DNA of 64,000 nt from contig JANQED010000179.1 in the NCBI GenBank assembly GCA_028278545.1, positions 1 through 64,000 on the forward strand, in the 5' to 3' direction. Positions 1 to 8,998 of the stretch are shown here, in pieces. The DNA comes from Anaerolineales bacterium. Its GTDB lineage: Bacteria; Chloroflexota; Anaerolineae; Anaerolineales; UBA11858. Numbering within the stretch: position 1 is the first letter of the stretch; every line of letters begins with the position of its first letter. The position numbers and the translations under genes are program-made. Under the pieces are notes generated by a model. It saw only the letters and a list, made by a program, of their open reading frames with translations. It did not search any database and was not told the DNA's origin.

Positions 1-1
1 T

Positions 2-85
2 GTTTTTGCTTACAACCAGCGTCAACTATTCAAGCTGCGCTTCCCGAAGTACAACCCACCGCTCATGGATTTCTCAACACCATGA
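2..85 (+). CDS. C-terminal tail of an unknown protein, possibly a transposase (partial)
   Basis: The first bases can be read as 28 codons ending in TGA at 83-85. The peptide is rich in basic and aromatic residues (YNQRQLFKLRFPKYNPP), a style seen at the C-termini of some IS transposases. Only the tail lies in the window, no terminal inverted repeat was found, and the composition could be chance. The family assignment is a guess. Confidence 0.25.
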   Translation, partial: VFAYNQRQLFKLRFPKYNPPLMDFSTP

Positions 86-198
86 TTTTGACCACTCCCC
101 TTGATCTTTTGAAGAACTTCGCTTTCCAGTCGTGATAAGGGTAGTAATTCTTACTGCTTTGCGTTTCGTTAGCCCTTCGCCCTAGAAGTCAAAACGGG

Positions 199-1518
199 TT
201 ATCTGGTTGCTGGAATCTCCCCCAGCGCTTTTGCCAATTCCCCCTCAGGTGTAGAGCCGTAGGCCGCGGCCAACAACTCTACTGGATGGATGCTGGGGGT
301 CCCCGTCCCGTGGAAAATCTGCCAACGGCAGGTTTCACTGTCGCACACTGCCACCGGGCCGCCAACATCCAGAATGAAATCGAAGAGCGGTTGCCCAACA
401 CTCATGCTGATGGCGTATTTCTTTTTTTTGTAGCCATACGTCCCTGCGATGCCGCAGCAATCGGCATGGCCCTCGATGATTTCCAACTCTGGGATGAGCT
501 CCATGATCTCAAGGGCCGGGCTGCCAATGCGATGAGCGCGGTATTGGCAGGGTTGGTGGTATGCCAATTGCAGTGGGATAGGGCCCAGGGAGCGCGTGTC
601 CAGGTCACCATTATCCAGTAAGTGCAGCAAGAACTCATTGAAGTCGTAGGTGCTTTCAGCTACTAAGCGCGTATCGGCGTCGTGCATATCCAGCAGTTCA
701 GGGGCTTCTTCTTTGAGGGTTAACGTGCAGCTCGTCGAGGTTCCGATAATCGGGATGCCCTGGCGGGCGTACGGCGCAAGGTTGCGCACGTTGTTCTCGT
801 GGAAACGACGGGCAGCGGCGAACTCGCCGTTCGAGAGCAGCGGAAGCCCACAGCAATTCTGCGGGGGGATGACCACCTCGAAGCCGTTGGCCTCCAACAC
901 GTGAATAGCGGCTCTTCCGACGCGGGGTTCGTAATACTCGGTCGCACAGCCGTGGAAGAAGACGACCTTCTTGGGAGCCGAGTTCTCTTGCGAAGCGCGC
1001 CCCGCAGACGCAGATGAGCGATCCCCGTGCAATTTCCACCATCGGGAGAACCTTTGACGGGCAAAGGGTGGGAAGTAAGCATTCTTGGCAATGCCTAACA
1101 GCCCCTCCGTGATTCTCCGAACCAGGGGGTTGCTCAAAAGGATATTCGATATGGGCGCAATCGGCTGCGCGAGCTCCCCTAACAACTCCGTGCGGGCTAT
1201 GAGGTTGTTGCGCAGGCGCAGAAGCAGGGAGACCTTTCCCTGAGAGACGATATGGTGTCGAGCGCGGGCGTTCATCTCGGCGATTTTGACCCCATTGGGG
1301 CAGGCCATATTGCACACCCGGCAGCCGCTGCAATAATCCACTGAACGGTCGGGGGTAGGTTGCTCCGTCTGGCGGAAGCGCGAGGCCTGAGGCCCGGCGT
1401 ATTTGGGGCCTGGAAATTGATCTTCCACGGCAGCTACCGGGCAGGCCGAAACGCAGATATTGCATTTGATGCACTGATCGAGCGACCGTTCGACAGGGAG
1501 GTGGGGTGGATGAATCAT
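199..1518 (-). CDS. glpC: Anaerobic glycerol-3-phosphate dehydrogenase subunit C-like protein
   Basis: This is the membrane-associated iron-sulfur subunit that passes electrons from the GlpAB flavoprotein to quinone. Two ferredoxin-type 4Fe-4S motifs sit at the N-terminus (C16, C19, C22, C26 and C63, C66, C69, C73). Two CCG domains follow, with CCGLP near residue 223 and CCGIAG near residue 355, the usual heterodisulfide-reductase-like arrangement. At 439 aa it is somewhat longer than E. coli GlpC (about 396). Its ATG shares one base with the stop of the upstream glpAB fusion (TGATG), so translation is probably coupled. Family identification is firm; the electron acceptor is inferred from the family. 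Confidence 0.9.
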   Translation of the reverse strand: MIHPPHLPVERSLDQCIKCNICVSACPVAAVEDQFPGPKYAGPQASRFRQTEQPTPDRSVDYCSGCRVCNMACPNGVKIAEMNARARHHIVSQGKVSLLLRLRNNLIARTELLGELAQPIAPISNILLSNPLVRRITEGLLGIAKNAYFPPFARQRFSRWWKLHGDRSSASAGRASQENSAPKKVVFFHGCATEYYEPRVGRAAIHVLEANGFEVVIPPQNCCGLPLLSNGEFAAARRFHENNVRNLAPYARQGIPIIGTSTSCTLTLKEEAPELLDMHDADTRLVAESTYDFNEFLLHLLDNGDLDTRSLGPIPLQLAYHQPCQYRAHRIGSPALEIMELIPELEIIEGHADCCGIAGTYGYKKKKYAISMSVGQPLFDFILDVGGPVAVCDSETCRWQIFHGTGTPSIHPVELLAAAYGSTPEGELAKALGEIPATR

Positions 1519-4500
1519 CAGGCCGCCATCCCTTTCCCGGCGATATAGCCCGTTCCCAGGGCAACACCTTCCAGTGAACGTTCTCGCAGGGGGTCGCCAT
1601 ACGCCAGCGCTGAACCAATCACTTTGAGATTGTCGTAGATAACCCCTCCATCCTGATCAACAGGGTGGAATCCTTCATCGACTGCAATTCCAGCTTTGAA
1701 AATGGGGTGGCCCTCTTCCGCGAAGAAACTGCGCCGGAACCAATCGCCTTGGGGCGGGGTGTTCCGAGGAGGGAGGTCGAGGGCCACTTCTTGCGCATAG
1801 CCATTGTGGGTTGCTTTTGTCCCATCCCCAAGAAAGCCGCCCGTCGCCAGGATGAATGCCTGCGCCGCGTGCTGTATGCCCCGCACAGCGGACTCGCTGT
1901 ACACGGCTTTTATATGGCTGCTCCCTTCTCTCCGCTTTCTGTGGGCCGATATGACCTCCATGCCGTTTTCGACGCGCCCGCCTGCCTTTTGGATCGCATT
2001 TACCAAGATGTTGTGCAGCCTCATGCCTGGAACCGAGGGTGGCAGGCCGGGCATTTCGAAGATTTTGCGTCCCAGGTGGGATTCCAGGTTCTTTAATGCT
2101 TTGAGGAGATCGCTCAGTCCCAGAACCGCGGGGAGACCGATGCGGGCTGCGTTTCCGAGATGAGGCTGGATCGCTTCGGCGACTTCGGCGCGAAAATCCG
2201 CCAGTTCGAACAGTCGTGCCAGGACCATCGTATCCACTCGTTTGCGCGACCTTAGACTGGGAAGATCGACGACCAGTGCTCGTGCATTAAATCCTTGTGC
2301 TCTAAGGTTGGCGGCTGCGTAGTGGGGGAAGAAATCATCATAGCCTTCGAACCCGACGATCAACATGGGTTCTGATAAGTGCAAATCTCCGGCGATCATG
2401 GTCTCTGGCGCCAGACAGGTTGGCCGGATGGCGCCGACTGCGGAGAGCAGCAGCCAGTTGCGGTCCAATGAGCCGAGCAGCGGATAACCGGATGCCTGGC
2501 ACAACCCCTGGAAAGCGGTCAGGGCGTCAGCGAGGTTCTCTAATCCGATCAACGCGTAAGGATGTTGGGGGTTTTCAGCGATCAGGCGTTGGATACCCTG
2601 GGCCGGATTGGTGACTGGCTTCCGGGCGCTGAGGGGATGATAACCGAGGACGTCGATGCAGCCTGAACCCCAGTGTGTCGTCCCCCAGCCTTTGGCAATG
2701 ACTTTGGTGGGCACTCCCTTTTTGGAGGACTGCCAGGCGGCGCTGAGGCCGGAAAGACCCGCGCCGATGACGATGACGCCCTCGCCCCGTCCCCGCGGCC
2801 CAGCGGTGTCCCCCCTGTCTCCGTCTTTGGAAAGGGGTAGCGGTGATGGGGCGGTATGGGGCAGGGAACTTCCCCGCTTATAAGGCTGCGCCGCTAACTG
2901 CGAGGCCTTAGGCCCCGGCAGATGATCGACGTTGAGCACATTGATGTAGATCAGCTCATTCAAGCGCGCCTGGTGTAGCTGCTTACCCCACAGCACCGGC
3001 AGTACACCCTTCCAGCGTTCTTCCAAGAAGTCGCGCAATGAGACATTGGTCTGCTCTACTGTCCAACCACTGCTGTCCTGCGCAGACTGGTGCAATATCC
3101 CCGCAGCCCGCAAGGTGCAGAACCCGCCCTGGCAGGGGCCCATCCCTAAGCGTACATCTCGCCGAATGTCATCGAGGGTTTTGGCGCCCTCTTTGGCGAT
3201 AGCCCTCTCGATGTCTGCGCGGGTGGCCAGTTCGCACTCGCACATCAGTTGGCCGTAGGTCTGTTCCCCCTCGATCTGAGCCAGGCGTTCTCCAAGGACA
3301 TGGTGATGGGAGAGATCGGTCACTGATCTCTTGTCTGCAGCCGGTAGTTCCTCTAAATGCGTCCTGCACGGTCTCTCTGTGCCTAACTTCTCGCAAACCA
3401 GGTCAACTGTCATCTCAGCCATCTTGCGGTAAGTGGTCCATTTGCCGCTGGTGATGGTGATCAGACCGAGAACGCCATCGCGCTCTTGGTGATCGAGCAG
3501 TACAAAGGAGCGGGTAATTTCCCGAGAGGCGTCGGTTTTGGTTTCCTGGTAAAGGGGGCGGACACCGGCCCAGGCTCGCAGCATACGCATCTCTTTGAAT
3601 TCTGGGATGATCTTCTCCCCTTCTGCCAGCATGAGTTGTACTTCCCAGGATTCGATGGCGAAACGATCGGGGTCAGGCACTTGCTCGTCGGTGGTGCCCA
3701 TCACAGCGACGGTGTGTGCGGGGACGAGAATGTCGCCATCGGAGGGCATCTTGCAGCGGTTGATAACGGTATTGACAATCCGCTGGCCGACGGCGATCAT
3801 GGTGCCCTTGCCGGGACGGATGGCGATCTCGACTCCCACGGTCTCAGCGATCTTTCCCACCCATGCCCCAGCAGCGTTGACCACGATATCGGCATGGATG
3901 ACAACTTGTTCGTCGGCAACCAGGTCGTGACAGAGCGCGCCAATAATTCGGCCGGGGACATGGGACAGATGACGGGATGAATCGGTCATCGATTTTGAGT
4001 CTTCCGTCAAAAGTCGAGTGACTTTGTGGTAGGTTAACACTCTGGCCCCGTACGCCTGGGCTGAGGCGACGTTGGCATGGGCAGCCACAAAGGAATCGGC
4101 AGCACCGTCGGGGACGCGGAAGCACTGGCTGATCTCGGGGTTGAGAAAAGGCTCCTCGCTGAGCATTTGTGCAATGGGCACTTCCTCGACGGGAATCCCT
4201 GCAACCTGGCAACCAGCCCAAAAGGAGTCTGCATATCCGGGCTCGTCCCAAGGAGTCATCACGAAAAAGCCTCCCACATCTTCGATGCAGTGGGGCATAA
4301 TTTTTCTTAAAATTTTGTTTTCTGTGATACATTCTTGAGCAGCCTGGGGGTCCTTGACCACATAACGTCCCCCACTGTGGAGCAATCCATGGAAACGCCC
4401 CGTGGTGCCATGGGTAAGGTCGCGGGCTTCCACCAAGATGGCATCGAAGCCACGCATGGCCAGGTCGCGTAATATACCGGTGCCGGTCGCGCCTCCACCG

Positions 4501-4532
4501 ATGACGAGAACCTCAGTTTCTATTCTGATCAT
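1518..4532 (-). CDS. glpAB: Anaerobic glycerol-3-phosphate dehydrogenase, GlpA-GlpB fusion
   Basis: This 1004-aa protein joins two subunits that are separate in E. coli. Residues 1 to about 545 are GlpA: an FAD-binding GGGATGTG motif at 12-19, the DAO-type oxidase fold, then a BFD-like [2Fe-2S] domain with cysteines in CECE (about 430) and GPCQGGFC (about 467). Residues from about 585 onward are GlpB, restarting with a second dinucleotide-binding motif, VIVIGAGLSGLS. The junction (about 551-584) is a Pro/Gly/Arg/Asp-rich low-complexity stretch coded by GC-rich repeat-like DNA. It oxidises sn-glycerol-3-phosphate to dihydroxyacetone phosphate together with GlpC. The start has a purine-rich AGAAGAGA site upstream and follows the cyclase gene by 18 bases. 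Confidence 0.9.
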   Translation of the reverse strand: MIRIETEVLVIGGGATGTGILRDLAMRGFDAILVEARDLTHGTTGRFHGLLHSGGRYVVKDPQAAQECITENKILRKIMPHCIEDVGGFFVMTPWDEPGYADSFWAGCQVAGIPVEEVPIAQMLSEEPFLNPEISQCFRVPDGAADSFVAAHANVASAQAYGARVLTYHKVTRLLTEDSKSMTDSSRHLSHVPGRIIGALCHDLVADEQVVIHADIVVNAAGAWVGKIAETVGVEIAIRPGKGTMIAVGQRIVNTVINRCKMPSDGDILVPAHTVAVMGTTDEQVPDPDRFAIESWEVQLMLAEGEKIIPEFKEMRMLRAWAGVRPLYQETKTDASREITRSFVLLDHQERDGVLGLITITSGKWTTYRKMAEMTVDLVCEKLGTERPCRTHLEELPAADKRSVTDLSHHHVLGERLAQIEGEQTYGQLMCECELATRADIERAIAKEGAKTLDDIRRDVRLGMGPCQGGFCTLRAAGILHQSAQDSSGWTVEQTNVSLRDFLEERWKGVLPVLWGKQLHQARLNELIYINVLNVDHLPGPKASQLAAQPYKRGSSLPHTAPSPLPLSKDGDRGDTAGPRGRGEGVIVIGAGLSGLSAAWQSSKKGVPTKVIAKGWGTTHWGSGCIDVLGYHPLSARKPVTNPAQGIQRLIAENPQHPYALIGLENLADALTAFQGLCQASGYPLLGSLDRNWLLLSAVGAIRPTCLAPETMIAGDLHLSEPMLIVGFEGYDDFFPHYAAANLRAQGFNARALVVDLPSLRSRKRVDTMVLARLFELADFRAEVAEAIQPHLGNAARIGLPAVLGLSDLLKALKNLESHLGRKIFEMPGLPPSVPGMRLHNILVNAIQKAGGRVENGMEVISAHRKRREGSSHIKAVYSESAVRGIQHAAQAFILATGGFLGDGTKATHNGYAQEVALDLPPRNTPPQGDWFRRSFFAEEGHPIFKAGIAVDEGFHPVDQDGGVIYDNLKVIGSALAYGDPLRERSLEGVALGTGYIAGKGMAA
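2781..2880. repeat. GC-rich low-complexity element inside the glpAB junction
   Basis: About 100 bases of C/G-run DNA with imperfect internal complementarity (CCCCTTTCC against GGAGACAGGGG on the minus strand) lie exactly between the GlpA and GlpB domains. It is read in frame without stops. It looks like a short dispersed palindromic element captured as a linker. Copies elsewhere in the genome cannot be checked here. Confidence 0.45.
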
Positions 4533-4550
4533 GTGATCTCTTCTAGGCTT

Positions 4551-7529
4551 CTACATGGAATCCGACCATACGGCGACCTGGTTGCGCCCCCGTTGTTTGG
4601 CAACATAAAGAGCCGTATCGGCGCGATCGAGCAGTGTTTCAATGTCGATAAAATCCCAACTTTGTCCGGCTACCCCCAGACTCACTGTCACTTGAATGGT
4701 GCCCTCCTCGGTCTGGATGGTTGTATTCTGGATGAGTTTGCACAACCGTTGGGCCACAAGTTTAGCGGAAAAACCATCGTTCGGGTTGTCTGCGGGGGGA
4801 TCAGTAGGCTGAACTGTGCCGGGGGTCTCTGGTAGTAAGACGACAAACTCTTCTCCGCCGTAGCGGCCCACAAAATCTGTTTCCCGAAGATTATCATGGA
4901 TGCTTGACGCCACCGTGCGCAAAACCTGATCCCCAATCAGGTGGCCGTATGTGTCATTGACCCTTTTGAAGTGGTCGATATCTATCATGATGATCGAGAG
5001 CGGGCGCTCATACCGGCGGGCGCGTTGGTGCTCCTGGAGGGCCAGGGCCATAAAATGGCGCCGATTGTAGATGCCGGTCAGGGGATCGATAATCGCCAGG
5101 CGGCGAGCCTCTTCGTATAAGCGGGCATTTTCGAGGGCAATGGCTACCTGGGCAGCGAAAGCCGTAGCCAGGCGGGCGTGTTCAGAATTGAAGCGGTCTG
5201 GCTGATGACTGTCGAGGGCCAGCATACCGTTGATCCGATCCTGAACGATGAGAGGCACCCCCAGCCATCCGCGGATGTGGTTGTGAGGGGCCTCGTTGAA
5301 GGTCGAGTGAACCTTGGGGGCGTCTTTGATGATATGGCTCTGTCGAGTCTGGATGATGACCCTGTTGGGATTATCTTCAGTGATGGGGAAACTCATGCCC
5401 AGCAATTTGTCTGGATCATCGAAGCCATGCAGCCCAACAATCTCAAGTTCGTCATCCCGCAGAAGTTGGACGGAAGCGCTATCGTATGGTACCACTTCGT
5501 GCAGCTGCTCAAGAATCCTTTCAATAGCCTCGTCTAGCTGCAACGTGGCAGCCACAGCGGCCCCGGCCTGGCGCAAGGTCTCGGCTTCCCTGGCGCGTTG
5601 GCGGGCGGTGTCAAGCAGACGGTCTTTGAGCACGGCTAAGCTGATCTGTCGGCTGGCCTGTTCGCCCAAATATACTTCTTCATCCGTGAAAGTGTGGGGT
5701 TCGTTGAAAGCAATTAATGCGCCGCCCAGCTTTTGGTTGTTTGCAATCAAGGGCAGGGCTAGAAGAGATTTCGCCGAAAATTCGGCGGCTCTTTTCGGAT
5801 CTAGGTGGGGTGTATTGTAGGTGTCCTCAATGATGATTGGACGTTCTTGTTGGAGAACCGCTTTGGTTACAGACGGTTCCTCGGGATCAAACTTGGAATT
5901 CGTGAAATCTTTACTTGAAGCGCCATACGCGGCTGCGGGAATGACAACCTCTTCAATCGGGTCCCACAAAGTGATAATACAACCATCAGCGTAGAACAGT
6001 TCTCCTAAACGGTCGGCCAGGATTTGAAGCGCGGTATCTATTTCGGTGGTTTGAATAGCTGCCTGGATAATGTCGTTGAGCAAGATTTGCTGGCGGGTGT
6101 ACTCATACAATTCCTTTTCTGCCTGAGATTTTTCGGTATGATCACGCACGATTGCCAGGATGGCCGGTTCGCCATTGTATTCCATTATGCTGACGTTAAA
6201 CTCAACGGGTACGATCTGGCCCGACGAATGTCTGACTTCTGATTCATACCGACTAGGTTCTGGTTCGCCTTCCACCCTGCGGTTGTGCCTTTCCTGGATT
6301 TTCAGCGCTTGGTCTGGCGCAATAAACTCCATAAAAGGCTTGCCAATGATTTCGTCAACGTGATATCCTATCATACAGGCGAGTTGGGGATTGCAGTATT
6401 TGACGATATTCTCTTGAATGATCACAATCCCATCGTTAGCTGTCTCAGTGACGTTGCGATAGAGTTCTTCGCTGGCTCGAAGGGCAGCTTCGAGTTCCCG
6501 CTGCTGGGTGATGTCTTTCAAGGCGATCAGCCATCCTTCGATCTGCTCTCTTTGACCTCTCAAAGGGGAGATTTGGGCCTCATACCAGTTTCCTCGTTTA
6601 TCTTGAATAGTTTCTGTTTCTGAGAGCTTATTGGGTTGCGCGCGGAAATGACTTTCGAGGTAAGGCCATCTGCCAAGCACTTTATAGGCGGGCTGCCCGA
6701 TTGTTTGATTTGGAGCAGTCGTGAGCAGGGATTGTGCGGCAGGGTTGAGATCCCCAATGCGCAATTGGTGATCAACGACGATGACGGCATCACGCATTAT
6801 GTCCACCAGTTTGCTGCGGGCAATAGGGGTTATATCCAATAATTGGTGCCGGAAGATACTCCACGTGATGGGGATGCCTGCTATCAGGAAGGTAATAGGG
6901 ATTATTTCGCGGTCAGACAACAGAGTAGACTTTGTTACATATAAGATATTTCCTATCAAAAGTATCAGAGAGGCCAGCAGCATGGAGGTCACTTGACCCC
7001 GGTAAATCGCTGGCAAATTTAGGGCTGCCCAAACCAAAATCCCGGCGCTAAAAAGAAAGAGCAGATATCCGTATCCAGCGCCCAACCAAAAACCTGGTCC
7101 ATAGTGGTATACCAGGACTGAAGAATCCGTCGGATGCCAGGAAAAGTCCGCCCAAATCAAATGATGATATTCATTTGTGGCTGCCAAAACGACGATGATG
7201 ATTGGGATCACCCAAAGTAGGACGATATTTCGACGCCTTAGCCAGCGCTCCCGTTGACTGTATTGAAGGGCCAGGATCAAGAAGAGGGGTGGTGTACTGT
7301 GAATACCAATATAGGTGATTTTGGACCAAGAGATTTTGTATGATTCCCCTGAGGCGATCAATTCAAAAAGGTTTGTGATCGCCCATATCAATATCGCCAG
7401 CATAAGATAAGCTAAGGTTCTTCTCCCGGTCGTGCCGCGGCGTTGCCAGGCAAAATAACTGATCAGTGCTGCAAAGATGGCAGTAAAGAGCAGTGTGATT
7501 GCATACAGAGAGAATTGCCAATCTATCAT
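4551..7529 (-). CDS. Membrane sensor diguanylate cyclase (7TM-PAS-PAS-GAF-GAF-GGDEF)
   Basis: A 992-aa signalling protein predicted to make cyclic di-GMP. The N-terminal 220 residues hold about seven hydrophobic segments resembling the histidine-kinase N-terminal 7TM sensor. Two PAS domains (about 235-350 and 355-475), two GAF domains (about 490-640 and 655-805) and a GGDEF domain follow. The active site reads RYGGEEF near 890, and an RETD inhibitory-site motif lies five residues before it, so both catalysis and product inhibition look intact. No EAL or HD-GYP domain is present. It is the first gene of a same-strand cluster with glpAB and glpC, which may link glycerol phosphate oxidation to c-di-GMP signalling, although co-transcription is not shown. 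Confidence 0.9.
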   Translation of the reverse strand: MIDWQFSLYAITLLFTAIFAALISYFAWQRRGTTGRRTLAYLMLAILIWAITNLFELIASGESYKISWSKITYIGIHSTPPLFLILALQYSQRERWLRRRNIVLLWVIPIIIVVLAATNEYHHLIWADFSWHPTDSSVLVYHYGPGFWLGAGYGYLLFLFSAGILVWAALNLPAIYRGQVTSMLLASLILLIGNILYVTKSTLLSDREIIPITFLIAGIPITWSIFRHQLLDITPIARSKLVDIMRDAVIVVDHQLRIGDLNPAAQSLLTTAPNQTIGQPAYKVLGRWPYLESHFRAQPNKLSETETIQDKRGNWYEAQISPLRGQREQIEGWLIALKDITQQRELEAALRASEELYRNVTETANDGIVIIQENIVKYCNPQLACMIGYHVDEIIGKPFMEFIAPDQALKIQERHNRRVEGEPEPSRYESEVRHSSGQIVPVEFNVSIMEYNGEPAILAIVRDHTEKSQAEKELYEYTRQQILLNDIIQAAIQTTEIDTALQILADRLGELFYADGCIITLWDPIEEVVIPAAAYGASSKDFTNSKFDPEEPSVTKAVLQQERPIIIEDTYNTPHLDPKRAAEFSAKSLLALPLIANNQKLGGALIAFNEPHTFTDEEVYLGEQASRQISLAVLKDRLLDTARQRAREAETLRQAGAAVAATLQLDEAIERILEQLHEVVPYDSASVQLLRDDELEIVGLHGFDDPDKLLGMSFPITEDNPNRVIIQTRQSHIIKDAPKVHSTFNEAPHNHIRGWLGVPLIVQDRINGMLALDSHQPDRFNSEHARLATAFAAQVAIALENARLYEEARRLAIIDPLTGIYNRRHFMALALQEHQRARRYERPLSIIMIDIDHFKRVNDTYGHLIGDQVLRTVASSIHDNLRETDFVGRYGGEEFVVLLPETPGTVQPTDPPADNPNDGFSAKLVAQRLCKLIQNTTIQTEEGTIQVTVSLGVAGQSWDFIDIETLLDRADTALYVAKQRGRNQVAVWSDSM

Positions 7530-7963
7530 CTTTGATGGAATGGGTTTGTCAATGCTCAGACTAATGGGGACAGAATCGTATGCCTTCGAATAATTAATCC
7601 AGTATTATACAATACGGTGTTGCTGTAGTATTTAAGTCTGCTGTTGATGCGAAATCTGGCTGAAATCGTTTTGTGGCAATTTTAACACGTTTTGCGCGTT
7701 TCCTTCGGCTTATTACCCCCCATTCCTACCTGGTTCGCTCGGAGGGAGTGGCGAAAATTCTGGTGTTGAAAAGCACAGATGCGGTCTTGATAGCGCAATT
7801 CTAGGTAGAATTTGCTATATCTGGTCACAAAGCCGGGAGACCACCACAACCTTCACCTGACCGCGCGCATTGTCATATTCTTCCAGTTTGCCAAAAGTAG
7901 TAAAATACTCATAAATCTGGTTTCGTCTGCTGAAAAGCTGCCAGGAAGCTCTCGCTTTCCCAA
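7530..7963. other. Gene-free divergent region between the cyclase and nadC
   Basis: This 434-base AT-richer gap separates two divergent genes. No convincing coding frame was seen. It contains a TATACAAT sequence near 7598 that could be a -10 box, and the left arm of a 13-base inverted repeat near its right end. Other signals could not be assigned. Confidence 0.5.
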
Positions 7964-7983
7964 TTGCACCCTTTTCAGCAGAC
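7925..7983 (+). promoter_or_regulatory. Perfect 13-base inverted repeat upstream of nadC (operator or RNA hairpin)
   Basis: GTCTGCTGAAAAG at 7925-7937 is repeated as its reverse complement CTTTTCAGCAGAC at 7971-7983, with a 33-base loop that itself contains GGAAGC/GCTTTCC complementarity. The 3' arm ends seven bases before the ATG at 7991, where no Shine-Dalgarno sequence is visible. This placement suits a leader hairpin controlling nadC translation or an operator for an NAD-responsive regulator. The function is inferred. Confidence 0.5.
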
Positions 7984-7990
7984 TCTTGCT

Positions 7991-8932
7991 ATGTTTAAGA
8001 GTGATAATTTGAACGATAAGCTGGATGCATCTCACGTGTGGCGTTTTTTACCAGAAGAATTACGCCTTCCCGTCGTTTTGGATCTGATCAGGTTGAGCAT
8101 CTCCGAAGATTTGTTTCCAGGGCTCGATTTGCCGGCTGGAGTGGATCGTCTCTCGGAGGGCGACGTGACCAGCGTCGCTACCATCGAGCCTGGCACAAAG
8201 CTAGAGGGGAAGCTCTCTGCCAAGGCTTGCGGTGTTCTGGCCGGTTTGCCTGTCGCGGAGACGATCTTCAAATTCATCGATGCTGAGGTGGTCTTCGAAG
8301 CTCATAAAACCGAAGGCTCAGCTTTGGAAGGGGGAGACCTCATCGCATCCGTATCGGGAACAGGTCCGTCGTTGTTGGCGGCAGAACGTGTAGCATTGAA
8401 CTTTTTGGGACGCATGTCTGGCGTGGCAACTTTGACTCACAGGTATGTAAACGCGGTCGCCGGAACCCAGGCCGTGATCCTCGATACGCGTAAGACCGTC
8501 CCCGGCTGGCGGGTCTTGGATAAATATGCTGTGCGGGTTGGGGGCGGTGAAAACCATCGACACGGTTTGTATGACATGATCCTGATCAAAGATAATCATA
8601 TTGATGGCGCAGGGAGCATTACCAAAGCCGTTGAAAGAGCACGGCAGCGTTATGGCAGTAGATATCCCATTGAGGTAGAAGTCAAGGGTCTGGTTGAATT
8701 AAAAGAGGCCTTATCCCTCGACCTCGAACACATTATGCTTGATAATATGCCCTTGGAAACTATGCGCCAGGCGGTTGAGATTACCTCGGGACGGGTCCCG
8801 CTGGAAGCATCGGGGAATGTCTCGCTGGAAACTGTACACGCCATTGCCGAAACCGGTGTCGATTTTATTTCTGTCGGCGCGCTGACCCATTCCGCGCCGG
8901 TGTTGGACGTCAGTATGCGGATAGCTCAATAA
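7991..8932 (+). CDS. nadC: Nicotinate-nucleotide pyrophosphorylase (carboxylating)
   Basis: This enzyme converts quinolinate and PRPP to nicotinate mononucleotide, CO2 and pyrophosphate, the third step of de novo NAD synthesis. Family signatures include LNFLGRMSGVAT, the TRKTVPGWR phosphoribosyl site, RVGGGENHRHGL, KDNH, EVEVKG and LDNM, then a C-terminal SVGALTHS. The ATG at 7991 is chosen as the start. A TTG at 7964, inside the loop of the upstream hairpin, would add nine residues, and neither start has a good ribosome site. It heads the nadC-nadA-nadB operon. Confidence 0.95.
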   Translation: MFKSDNLNDKLDASHVWRFLPEELRLPVVLDLIRLSISEDLFPGLDLPAGVDRLSEGDVTSVATIEPGTKLEGKLSAKACGVLAGLPVAETIFKFIDAEVVFEAHKTEGSALEGGDLIASVSGTGPSLLAAERVALNFLGRMSGVATLTHRYVNAVAGTQAVILDTRKTVPGWRVLDKYAVRVGGGENHRHGLYDMILIKDNHIDGAGSITKAVERARQRYGSRYPIEVEVKGLVELKEALSLDLEHIMLDNMPLETMRQAVEITSGRVPLEASGNVSLETVHAIAETGVDFISVGALTHSAPVLDVSMRIAQ

Positions 8933-8998
8933 AAGTTTCAAACGTGAAATGTGAGCCCCACCAATGGTTCACGGATCGCGATTTGTTGGAGGTATGAA

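Noticed and set aside
2-85. A firm transposase call for the left-edge peptide
   Set aside because: Only 28 codons are visible and no terminal repeats were found, so it is kept only as a low-confidence partial feature.
698-1618. A 306-codon frame overlapping glpC on the same strand
   Set aside because: It is a shifted reading of glpC and the end of glpAB. The cysteine motifs of glpC are only in the chosen frame.
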